In this document: one piece after another, positions 1-5,749 of the stretch
Layout of the letters: the number at the start of each line of letters is the position of its first letter
How positions within the stretch are numbered: position 1 is the stretch's first letter
DNA from: Tannerella sp.
Lineage (GTDB): Bacteria > Bacteroidota > Bacteroidia > Bacteroidales > Tannerellaceae
Direction: 5' to 3'
DNA length: 7,460 nucleotides
Assembly: GCA_031283785.1 (NCBI GenBank)
Contig: JAITBC010000147.1
Span: forward strand, 1 to 7,460
Notes under the pieces: generated by a model
Databases searched by the model: none
Told to the model about the DNA's origin: nothing
Seen by the model: only the letters and a program-made list of their open reading frames with translations
Translations under genes and position numbers: made by a program

Positions 1-1
1 C

Positions 2-1723
2 GAAGATTTAACAATACCCCGTTATCCGGCAAGTCCGTTAACAACATTCCCCGGCTCCGACGGGATTTTAGGGACAGGCGACGATGTGCGGCCATATAAT
101 AATGCTATACACCAGGCAAATGTCATAAAATCCAACGGAATGCCGTTCAGGTTCCTCCCCGATCCTGCCATCGACCCTTCTATCAGTAACATTATTAATT
201 CCGGTGATTCGGTAATAATAATTACCGGTATTAAAAATTTAGGTGAAACCGCTATTGGCCCGTGGATTCCGATGGCGTATTATAAAGAATCTGTCAATGA
301 TAACAATATCATATGGAAAAAAGACTTCAATATACAAATTAATCCCGGCGAGACAGGCTATCTAACCGCCTCTATCCCGGAAGATATGCTGTCGTCTTTT
401 TCTACCCCGATTGTTAATATCATAGCCCGCGTTAATGATGATGGTCCATGGAAGAATAATGCTGACCTGTATCTTATCGGCGGCAGTTACACTAAATCTT
501 TCAGCTGTCTGGATTTCAGGAAAGATGAATGTGACGACACAAATAACACATTTTCAATGTTTAATACCCGCATAAACGAGAAGATGACAAAAAAAGCAAC
601 GCTTCTAATTTCACCTCCCGTATCGAATAATGGAAGTTATTCGAACCCTGTATCCGTGCTTTACGGCGAAAAGATCAAATACGAAATAAATGTGATAAAT
701 ATGATCGCCAATGCGGATGTAAAGATTATCGATACGCTTCCGCCCTACATGGATTATGTGTCAAGTAGCGCAGTCCCGCCGACAACAACATCGCTGACCG
801 TGGGGATTCCGCCGCAGAACGTTCTTTCCTGGACCTTATCGGGGATTAATTTGGGGGACGATTCTATCGTGTATTTTGAAGCTACTCCCGCAAGCGGTTC
901 AAACGAATCCCAGCCTTTGTATACGAACCGGGCGTGGATATTTATCGACAATACACTTACTTTTCCAACAAACAGCACTTATCATCAGGGAGCCGGCTCC
1001 TGTGTGGTCACATTCTCGGCCGGACACGGCGGCAGTATTTATAATACCGATCCACAGGTAATCGATTACAGCACGTCGGCTAACGAAGGCGTTCTGGTCG
1101 TACCTGATGAGGCTCACCGGTTTACCGGCTGGAGCCATGACGATTACATCTCGCATCGCGGCAAACTAATCAAAGCCAGGTCGGGTATCATGTATTACGA
1201 TACGCTCGCAATCTTCGGCAATGTAGAACTCCGCGCCAACTTTGAATTAAATAAATATCCGATCCATTATCATCTGAACGGCGGTATAAATGCCGAAAGC
1301 AACCCGGATTTATATACCGTCGAATCCGGCCCTCTAACGCTTGAAGCCCCTCAAAAGGCAGGTGACGTATTCGTCGGATGGACAGGGTCAAACGGTGAAG
1401 AATCGCAAAAGACGGTAACAATACCGAAAGGCTCGACAGGCGAACTGGAGTATTATGCAAATTTCCTGTACAGCGGCCGCGAAAACAGCGTACAGCAGGA
1501 GAAACCGACGGATAAAATCTGGTCGGCCGGCAATGAAGTTTATATCCGTACGTCACGGACGGGCAGTATCGTCAGGATATTTACGCCGGACGGCATCCTG
1601 CGCGAACAGCATACGATACTGTCAGCCGGCATAACGAAACTCAAACTTGATCATGGGATTTATATCATCACGCTCAACAACGGTGTAGGACAAAAAGTAT
1701 TTATTAACCTGTCAAATTTTTAA
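2..1723 (+). CDS. Large secreted surface protein, C-terminal part (CARDB-like, DUF11-like, InlB-type repeat, T9SS-like tail)
   Basis: The frame is open from base 2 with no convincing start, so the gene is cut by the left edge; the GTG at 86 is only an internal codon. Visible pieces in order: a linker with an acidic calcium-site-like GTGDD; a CARDB-like Ig-fold at about 150-500 (SGDSVIIITGIKNLGET, then a NPGETGYL turn and ARVNDDG); a DUF11-like domain at about 640-950 (YGEKIKYEINVIN, IDTLPPYMDYVSS); a diverged beta-repeat at about 1000-1245 (VTFSAGHGGSI, FTGWS); a clear InlB B-repeat/Listeria-Bacteroides repeat at about 1255-1475 (YHLNGG, LYTVESGPLTL, FVGWTGSNGE, TIPKGSTGE); and a C-terminal domain at about 1515-1720 (VRIFTPDGILREQ, AGITKLKLDHGIYIITL, KVFIN) resembling type IX secretion sorting domains. 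Family knowledge suggests a cell-surface adhesin or structural protein with no enzymatic core. It ends in TAA and is followed by a terminator. Export route is inferred; function is unknown. Confidence 0.82.
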   Translation, partial: EDLTIPRYPASPLTTFPGSDGILGTGDDVRPYNNAIHQANVIKSNGMPFRFLPDPAIDPSISNIINSGDSVIIITGIKNLGETAIGPWIPMAYYKESVNDNNIIWKKDFNIQINPGETGYLTASIPEDMLSSFSTPIVNIIARVNDDGPWKNNADLYLIGGSYTKSFSCLDFRKDECDDTNNTFSMFNTRINEKMTKKATLLISPPVSNNGSYSNPVSVLYGEKIKYEINVINMIANADVKIIDTLPPYMDYVSSSAVPPTTTSLTVGIPPQNVLSWTLSGINLGDDSIVYFEATPASGSNESQPLYTNRAWIFIDNTLTFPTNSTYHQGAGSCVVTFSAGHGGSIYNTDPQVIDYSTSANEGVLVVPDEAHRFTGWSHDDYISHRGKLIKARSGIMYYDTLAIFGNVELRANFELNKYPIHYHLNGGINAESNPDLYTVESGPLTLEAPQKAGDVFVGWTGSNGEESQKTVTIPKGSTGELEYYANFLYSGRENSVQQEKPTDKIWSAGNEVYIRTSRTGSIVRIFTPDGILREQHTILSAGITKLKLDHGIYIITLNNGVGQKVFINLSNF

Positions 1724-1760
1724 GGAATACAAACAATTGCCGACATCTTTCTGATTTCAC

Positions 1761-1819
1761 GAAGTGAGCGTTTCTATCATATCCAGAACATATATTACTG
1801 ATAGAAAGAGACTCCCTTC
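1761..1819 (+). other. Long imperfect hairpin downstream of the surface-protein gene
   Basis: TTTCTATCA at 1771-1779 pairs perfectly with TGATAGAAA at 1799-1807. The pairing continues outward imperfectly, from GAAGTGAGCG at 1761-1770 to GAGACTCCCTTC ending at 1819, with two unpaired bases. The loop is 19 bases and AT-rich. There is no T tract directly after it, so it is probably not a terminator itself. It could protect the 3' end of the upstream mRNA or be a protein site. Confidence 0.5.
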
Positions 1820-1824
1820 ATTCT

Positions 1825-1871
1825 GCAGCAAGCGCTTCATCCGCACATAGAAACGCTTGCTGCCTTTTTTT
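1825..1871 (+). terminator. Rho-independent terminator of the surface-protein gene
   Basis: A perfect 10-bp stem (GCAGCAAGCG at 1825-1834 with CGCTTGCTGC at 1854-1863) is followed by a C and seven T residues (1865-1871). It lies about 100 bases after the stop codon at 1723 and on the same strand. Confidence 0.88.
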
Positions 1872-1910
1872 CATTCCGGCGCAAACGGCGCACACACACA
1901 TATATGACGC

Positions 1911-1941
1911 AAAAAAAGTCCCGAACTCACATCCGGGACTT
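1911..1941 (-). terminator. Rho-independent terminator, - strand
   Basis: Read on the - strand, AAGTCCCG (1941-1934) pairs with CGGGACTT (1923-1916) around a 10-base loop. The T run starts within the stem and covers 1917-1911. It faces the + strand terminator at 1825-1871. The secG operon already has its own terminator at 2137-2178, so this one probably ends a separate short transcript starting between them. Confidence 0.8.
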
Positions 1942-2008
1942 CCCTCATTAACCCATTAATAAATCTTTTGCCTTAAAAATACCAATAATATGAAGAAGTA
2001 TTACATTT
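1911..2008 (-). ncRNA. Candidate small RNA of about 100 nt
   Basis: A good terminator (1911-1941, - strand) has no protein gene of normal size in front of it. About 75 bases upstream is a Bacteroidetes-type -7 box, TATCTTTG at 2022-2015, which would place the start near 2008. The body is AT-rich, and I find no strong hairpin except the terminator. No matching TTTG -33 element is present at the right distance, so the promoter is incomplete. I do not recognise the RNA as a named family. Alternatively the terminator may be a back-up for read-through from the secG operon. Confidence 0.38.
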
Positions 2009-2014
2009 ATGTTG

Positions 2015-2022
2015 CAAAGATA
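2015..2022 (-). promoter_or_regulatory. Bacteroidetes -7 promoter box for the candidate small RNA
   Basis: On the - strand the sequence reads TATCTTTG, matching the TAnnTTTG consensus of the Bacteroidetes primary sigma factor and followed by C as is common. The expected TTTG 19-21 bp upstream is absent. A dyad sits there instead, so the promoter may need an activator or be weak. Confidence 0.4.
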
Positions 2023-2027
2023 TAGCA

Positions 2028-2046
2028 GACAGCGGAAATAGCTGTC
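2028..2046. promoter_or_regulatory. Dyad GACAGC-N7-GCTGTC, possible operator
   Basis: A perfect 6-bp inverted repeat (2028-2033 and 2041-2046) lies just upstream of the -7 box at 2015-2022, in the spacer where a dimeric regulator could bind. It could instead be an RNA hairpin if the region is transcribed on the + strand. No binding protein is recognisable. Confidence 0.3.
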
Positions 2047-2084
2047 ATTTAAAAACCTATATTTAACAACTCCACACTGTTTAT

Positions 2085-2117
2085 GTACAAAATGTTGCTC
2101 TCAGCGTACAAAATCTT
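2085..2117. repeat. Direct repeat GTACAAAATnTT, 21-bp period
   Basis: GTACAAAATGTT at 2085-2096 and GTACAAAATCTT at 2106-2117 match at 11 of 12 positions and are offset by exactly 21 bp, about two helical turns. Such phasing suits a pair of regulator sites on one DNA face. It lies upstream of the candidate small RNA, but no function is proven. Confidence 0.4.
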
Positions 2118-2136
2118 ATTTCTTAGTGCCTTCCAC

Positions 2137-2178
2137 AAAAAAAAGAGGTAAAAACAACTGCTTCCAGCCGTTTTTACC
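2137..2178 (-). terminator. Rho-independent terminator of the sigma-54 activator/lptE/secG operon
   Basis: On the - strand GGTAAAAAC (2178-2170) pairs with GTTTTTACC (2155-2147) over a 14-base loop, followed by TC and a run of eight T residues at 2144-2137. AAAGAG-like flanks could lengthen the stem with a bulge. It lies about 165 bases after the secG stop codon and is the first terminator-like structure on that strand. Confidence 0.75.
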
Positions 2179-2230
2179 ATCTCTCTTTAAGTCCTCCGGT
2201 TTATAAAAACTCCCAATCCCTTACGCCTCC

Positions 2231-2376
2231 CGCTTGGCTTACCGGGGGGGGGGGAGACGAAGGATATGTCTTTACTGTTCCCGGCGTTTGTTCCTCCGGT
2301 ACTGCCGCCGGCGCTTTGCGGCTTACCGCGACATACCGCGAACTACTGTTCCGGCGTTTGTTCCTCCGGCACTGCC
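2231..2376. repeat. Degenerate tandem duplication covering the 3' end of secG
   Basis: Two related copies lie side by side, 2231-2306 and 2312-2376. Both begin CGCTT(TGC)GGCTTACCG. Both end with a near-identical block, 32 bases at 2275-2306 and 31 bases at 2346-2376, differing by one inserted base and one substitution. The middles differ: the outer copy holds the 11-G tract, the inner copy holds two 10-bp units TACCGCGACA/TACCGCGAAC (2324-2343). The inner copy encodes the last residues of SecG (VPEEQTPEQ); the outer copy is out of that frame and downstream of the stop. It looks like a local duplication that later diverged. Confidence 0.6.
2244..2254. repeat. Homopolymer tract of 11 G
   Basis: An uninterrupted run of 11 G on the + strand (11 C in the secG mRNA sense) lies about 90 bases after the secG stop codon, within the outer copy of the tandem duplication. 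Tracts of this length are prone to slippage and also to sequencing error. It is not inside a gene I accept. Confidence 0.9.
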
Positions 2377-2720
2377 TGCGAAGGTATTACCACCGAAGGT
2401 TCGGTTTCAGGTTGCGCCGCCCCAAAATCGGGAACGGAAGCGTTAACCGGCGCACTTATATTCCGAATCACTTCTGAATCATTCGATACGGATGTTTTCC
2501 CCGGTATAAAAGCAGTAATGCTTACGCAGAAAACAACAAGCAGTCCGACCAGCGTCCACGTTGCTTTTTCAAGGAAATCCGTCGTCTTGCGAACGCCCAG
2601 AACCTGGTTTGACGAGGAAAATCCGGCAGCCAGCCCTCCTCCTTTGGAATTTTGTACCAATACGATCAATACCAGTAAAACAGAACAAATAAGAATCAAA
2701 ATTGAAATAAACGTATACAT
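2343..2720 (-). CDS. secG: Preprotein translocase subunit SecG
   Basis: SecG is the small membrane subunit of the SecYEG channel that aids SecA-driven export across the inner membrane. The 125-residue protein has the expected plan: a first transmembrane helix at about residues 3-22 (FISILILICSVLLVLIVLVQ), then the conserved cytoplasmic loop with NSKGGGLAAGF, then a second helix at about 53-71 (TWTLVGLLVVFCVSITAFI). After this comes an acidic, proline- and glutamine-rich tail of about 50 residues, a variable region in Bacteroidetes SecG. The ATG start is 5 bases after the stop of the upstream TPR-like gene, so it is the last gene of the operon. The TAG stop lies in a tandem duplication; the frame beyond it stays open for 51 codons until a TAA at 2187, perhaps by chance. 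Confidence 0.93.
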   Translation of the reverse strand: MYTFISILILICSVLLVLIVLVQNSKGGGLAAGFSSSNQVLGVRKTTDFLEKATWTLVGLLVVFCVSITAFIPGKTSVSNDSEVIRNISAPVNASVPDFGAAQPETEPSVVIPSQAVPEEQTPEQ

Positions 2721-2725
2721 TCTTT

Positions 2726-3472
2726 CTATTTTTTTATGTTAATAATTTTCTCCAAATATCTGATTTGGTCTGCAAAGTAAATATTTTTATCCGGATATTT
2801 CAAACTTAAAACGCGAATAATTTCCAGAGCTTTGTCATACCGTTTCTGACGCATATACACACGAGCCAGAGTTTCAGTGAAATACGAATCGTCAAGAGAA
2901 GTTTTTTCAGATGATTCCGTCCGGATTATATCTTCATCCCCGGATTCATTTTCTTCATTTACTTTTGCATCGACAAATTTCAAACGCGATTTGCCATGTT
3001 CGTTTTCTATGAAAGCGTCAATCAGTTCTTGACGTTTCAAACGATTGCCGGCGGTTTCTACCGGCGGCAGGTCGTCGGTATTCGCCTCCAGCCAGCTTGC
3101 ATAATCCGATACGGCGGCAGGCGGAGGCGACGGGGCTGTTTCTTCCGATAATATTTTATCTATTAATTTTACCGTGCCGTCCGTTTTATCTTTTCCACCA
3201 GCCGGCGGCCTGTGCTTTTCACGTCCGTATTTATTATTCCTTTCTTCTTCAATAAGCATGAAAAGCCGCATACGATCGGGAACATAAACGGCCATCCGCT
3301 TCAGTTCCTTCTCCAAACGCACATCGTCAAGCAGCGCAAGATTTTTTAAATAAAGCATCCTTACCGCATGAAAATACGGAAACTCTTCCACCATTTGCTT
3401 CAGTTCAAACAGGGATGATTTCGTAAGCAAAGACGGATCCGTCATCCATTGATATATTTCTACGCTTGTCAT
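2726..3472 (-). CDS. TPR-like protein conserved next to secG
   Basis: A 248-residue protein without a signal peptide, so probably cytoplasmic. Three parts are visible. The helical N-terminal region (about 1-80) has FPYFHAVRMLYLKNL, reminiscent of a degenerate TPR pair. The middle (about 85-190) is charged and low-complexity, rich in K, E, S and P, and probably disordered. The C-terminal TPR-like unit (about 195-245) contains SYFTETLARVYMRQKRYDKALEII and then LSLKYPDKN, matching the TPR consensus positions. TPR proteins mediate protein contacts; the partner is unknown. It lies 3 bases after lptE and 5 bases before secG, so it is translated from the same mRNA. I associate this gene with the same place in other Bacteroidales, where it is usually called hypothetical. 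A link to envelope export is only inferred from neighbours. Confidence 0.85.
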   Translation of the reverse strand: MTSVEIYQWMTDPSLLTKSSLFELKQMVEEFPYFHAVRMLYLKNLALLDDVRLEKELKRMAVYVPDRMRLFMLIEEERNNKYGREKHRPPAGGKDKTDGTVKLIDKILSEETAPSPPPAAVSDYASWLEANTDDLPPVETAGNRLKRQELIDAFIENEHGKSRLKFVDAKVNEENESGDEDIIRTESSEKTSLDDSYFTETLARVYMRQKRYDKALEIIRVLSLKYPDKNIYFADQIRYLEKIINIKK

Positions 3473-3475
3473 AAC

Positions 3476-3991
3476 TTACCAGTTAGCCACCGTTCCATTA
3501 TAAATCTGATCCACAATCTCCGATATAATCAACTCACATAACTGATCCTGCACCATATCGATTGTATTCTCATTCCCAAACTCCTGATAGGCGGAGAAAG
3601 TCTGTTCGAAATCTTCGTCCGGATTCGTCCGGTTGGTATACCTCACGCGAACGGTTATCGTCAGGCGCGTCTGCGAGGCATAGGCATCCTCCTTAACAGC
3701 CTGCGGCGTAAGTGCATAATTCGTAATCTCTCCCTCCAGGTCAAGATCCCCGCCTTCCCGGAGAACACGCAACTTTGTCTGGCGTGTATACTTATCTTTC
3801 AGGGCTTCCGTAAATTTCTGCGACAAGGGGGAATAAACCAGCGGAGACATATTCGGAAAATCTTTTATGGAAATAGAAGATACTTTCGTATAGTCGATTG
3901 AAGAACCGCTGAAAGAATATGAAATCGTACACGAATGGGACATCCACCCGGCAAACAACGTTAACATGACATTTATAATTCTCCGTATCAT
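3476..3991 (-). CDS. lptE: LptE-family outer-membrane lipoprotein
   Basis: LptE is the lipoprotein that plugs and helps assemble LptD, the channel inserting lipopolysaccharide into the outer membrane. The 171-residue product has a short basic hydrophobic signal (MIRRIINVMLTLFAGWM) and a Cys at residue 21 as the likely lipidation site. The mature start, CTISYSFSGSSIDYTKVSSI, is typical of Bacteroidales LptE-family proteins, as are the segment LDLEGEITNYALTP and the end IYNGTVANW. The lipobox (S-H-S-C) is atypical because position -3 is Ser rather than Leu or Val. The ATG start lies 4 bases beyond the stop of the sigma-54 activator gene. Another possibility for the family is a generic outer-membrane lipoprotein, but length and motif order favour LptE. 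Confidence 0.88.
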   Translation of the reverse strand: MIRRIINVMLTLFAGWMSHSCTISYSFSGSSIDYTKVSSISIKDFPNMSPLVYSPLSQKFTEALKDKYTRQTKLRVLREGGDLDLEGEITNYALTPQAVKEDAYASQTRLTITVRVRYTNRTNPDEDFEQTFSAYQEFGNENTIDMVQDQLCELIISEIVDQIYNGTVANW

Positions 3992-3995
3992 ACGC

Positions 3996-5177
3996 TTACT
4001 CTAACTTGTATTCTTTGATTTTACGATATAACGTGCGTTCCGATATCTGCAAGTCTGCTGCGGCATTCTTACGGTGTCCGTTATGCCGCTCCAGGGCTTT
4101 GCTTATCATTTCTTTCTCCACATCTTCCAGGGAAAGGGCTTCTTCTATTGTTTCGGCGTCCTGTATGACCGACTGTCGTATCGGCGTTACGGAGGCCGGG
4201 GTATATACATTCTCGTCAACCACCGGATGCAACTGAATATTGCCTTCCATAATATCATGCACTAATTTTTTCAACTCGCTGACATCTTTTTTCATATCAA
4301 ACAGCACCTGATAAAGAATTTCCCGCTCGCTGCCGAATATTTTCTTATCATCGTTATAATGCGCCAATACGGGAAATTTTTCAATCGAAATATTAGGCAG
4401 ATGCATCTTCAACACGTCGTCCGTGATCTCCCTGTTTTCTTCTATGACCGAAATACGTTCCACGATATTTTTCAGTTCGCGCACATTTCCCGGCCAGCGG
4501 TACGAAAGCAACAACTGACGCGCCCCGTCGTCCAGGTGGATCGCCGGCATACGGTACTTGTCCGCGCAATCGCTTGCAAACTTACGAAAAAGCAGCAGGA
4601 CATCCTCATGCCGTTCCCGCAAAGATGGTATGCGGACGGGTACGGTGTTTAACCGGTAATAAAGATCTTCGCGGAATTTATGGTGCGATACGGCTTCGAC
4701 AAGATTCACATTTGTCGCTGCTACAATACGCACGTTCGTCTTCTGGACTTTCGACGAGCCGACTTTCATAAACTCCCCCGATTCGAGTACGCGCAAAAGG
4801 CGAACCTGCGTCGACAGAGGCAATTCTCCTACTTCATCAAGGAAGATCGTCCCGCCGTCTGCAACTTCAAAATAACCTTTCCGCAAATCTTTGGCATCGG
4901 TGAACGACCCCTTTTCATGACCGAACAATTCCGAATCAATCGTTCCTTCCGGAATAGCGCCACAGTTTACGGCAATATATTGAGCATGTTTACGCGGACT
5001 GTTCTGATGTACGATCTGCGGGAACACTTCCTTTCCCACCCCGCTCTCGCCCGTTATCAACACAGACAAATCCGTCGGTGCAACTTGTAAGGCAACATCA
5101 ATGGCGCGGTTCAACTCCGCATTATTACCGATAATACCAAAACGCTGTTTTACCTGCTGTATATCATTATTTGTCAT
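3996..5177 (-). CDS. Stand-alone sigma-54-dependent transcriptional activator (AAA+, Fis-type HTH)
   Basis: An enhancer-binding protein that remodels RNA polymerase carrying sigma-54, using ATP. Counting from the ATG at 5177 (393 residues), the AAA+ domain starts almost at the N-terminus: Walker A GESGVGKE at 43-50, the sigma-54 contact loop GSFTDA at 90-95, Walker B GGTIFLDE at 108-115, then FREDLYYRLNTVPVRIPSLRER and WPGNVREL. A Fis-type helix-turn-helix occupies the last ~45 residues (NAAADLQISERTLYRKI). There is no receiver, GAF or PAS domain, so the signal must reach it another way. A TTG at 5192 in the same frame would add five residues; I prefer the ATG because the protein then begins MTNNDIQQVKQRFGIIG, as I expect for the family, and it leaves a leader of about 27 bases. 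It is the first gene of the operon with lptE and secG. Target promoters are unknown. Confidence 0.92.
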   Translation of the reverse strand: MTNNDIQQVKQRFGIIGNNAELNRAIDVALQVAPTDLSVLITGESGVGKEVFPQIVHQNSPRKHAQYIAVNCGAIPEGTIDSELFGHEKGSFTDAKDLRKGYFEVADGGTIFLDEVGELPLSTQVRLLRVLESGEFMKVGSSKVQKTNVRIVAATNVNLVEAVSHHKFREDLYYRLNTVPVRIPSLRERHEDVLLLFRKFASDCADKYRMPAIHLDDGARQLLLSYRWPGNVRELKNIVERISVIEENREITDDVLKMHLPNISIEKFPVLAHYNDDKKIFGSEREILYQVLFDMKKDVSELKKLVHDIMEGNIQLHPVVDENVYTPASVTPIRQSVIQDAETIEEALSLEDVEKEMISKALERHNGHRKNAAADLQISERTLYRKIKEYKLE

Positions 5178-5210
5178 ACTTGTCAACTGCAATTATTTCA
5201 GTTTGCCTGA

Positions 5211-5241
5211 CAAAATTACAACATTTACCCCATAAAACAAA
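5211..5241 (-). promoter_or_regulatory. Promoter of the sigma-54 activator/lptE/secG operon
   Basis: On the - strand TTTG (5241-5238) is followed after exactly 19 bp by TAATTTTG (5218-5211), a full match to the Bacteroidetes consensus TTTG-N19-21-TAnnTTTG. Transcription would start near 5204, about 27 bases before the ATG at 5177. Confidence 0.75.
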
Positions 5242-5318
5242 ATATAAGCGCATATTTCTACTTTAATGCCTAAAATCAAATCAGCCTCCACTATGGTTAA
5301 ATCTTTTTTTGAGGTGCT

Positions 5319-5738
5319 ATGAGAAATATCCAGCCCTTCCTGAAAGTGGAATGGGTGGGCGAACCGACCGTCAGCGACGGCAAGATCACCGCCTCGTTTC
5401 GGGTAACACGCGCTGTGAGTCCCGAAGAATTTCGGTCGAAAATCGAACCGATGGGCGGCTACAGCGATGCGCTCCTCAACGTAACGGACGTCCGCCTGTT
5501 TGTCAGCCAGGTGAGCTATGTCGGTTATCGCGCATGGGATAATCGTTATTCCGTCGAACGGACATACAGCGGCGACTCGTTCAACGCCCTGCCGGGCGAG
5601 ACCGTTACGATTACGACTTCCGGCGTTATTCCTTCCGGACGGACAGTTTTTATACGGGCGGCAGCACGCATAAACTACCGGACGGAAAACATTGCCCGCC
5701 ATAATTACAATGAAGCCAGGCGGGTAGATATTCCCTGA
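5319..5738 (+). pseudogene. C-terminal half of a DUF3823 protein (truncated polysaccharide utilisation locus gene)
   Basis: The 139 residues match the C-terminal beta-sandwich of DUF3823 lipoproteins: IQPFLKVEWVGEPTVSDGKITASFRVTR near the start, VRLFVSQVSYVG in the middle, then YSVERTYSGDSF, FIRAAARINYRT and the ending HNYNEARRVDIP. Family members are usually about 220-250 residues, with a lipoprotein signal and an N-terminal domain before this point; both are missing here. An in-frame TGA at 5310-5312 lies immediately before the ATG, and no signal peptide, ribosome binding site at good spacing, or promoter box is visible between it and the divergent operon. DUF3823 genes normally follow susD and serve glycan capture at the outer membrane. 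I therefore read it as a 5'-truncated remnant, although a short cytoplasmic product cannot be excluded. The gene ends in TGA. Confidence 0.68.
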
Positions 5739-5749
5739 GCTACCGTTGC

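Noticed and set aside
899..1556. Two - strand open frames within the surface-protein gene
   Set aside because: The + strand frame shows InlB-type and sorting-domain motifs across the same bases; the - strand products show none.
1891..1904. Short CA/TA dinucleotide run between terminators
   Set aside because: Only about five CA units and a few TA; too short to call a meaningful repeat.
1724..2342. Possible CRISPR array or insertion sequence in the intergenic region
   Set aside because: No regularly spaced repeats with unique spacers, no transposase frame and no terminal inverted repeats with target duplication were found.
2266..2742. A 158-codon + strand frame across secG
   Set aside because: Antisense to the clear SecG sequence with its two membrane helices; the + strand product is low in structure and starts in the duplicated region.
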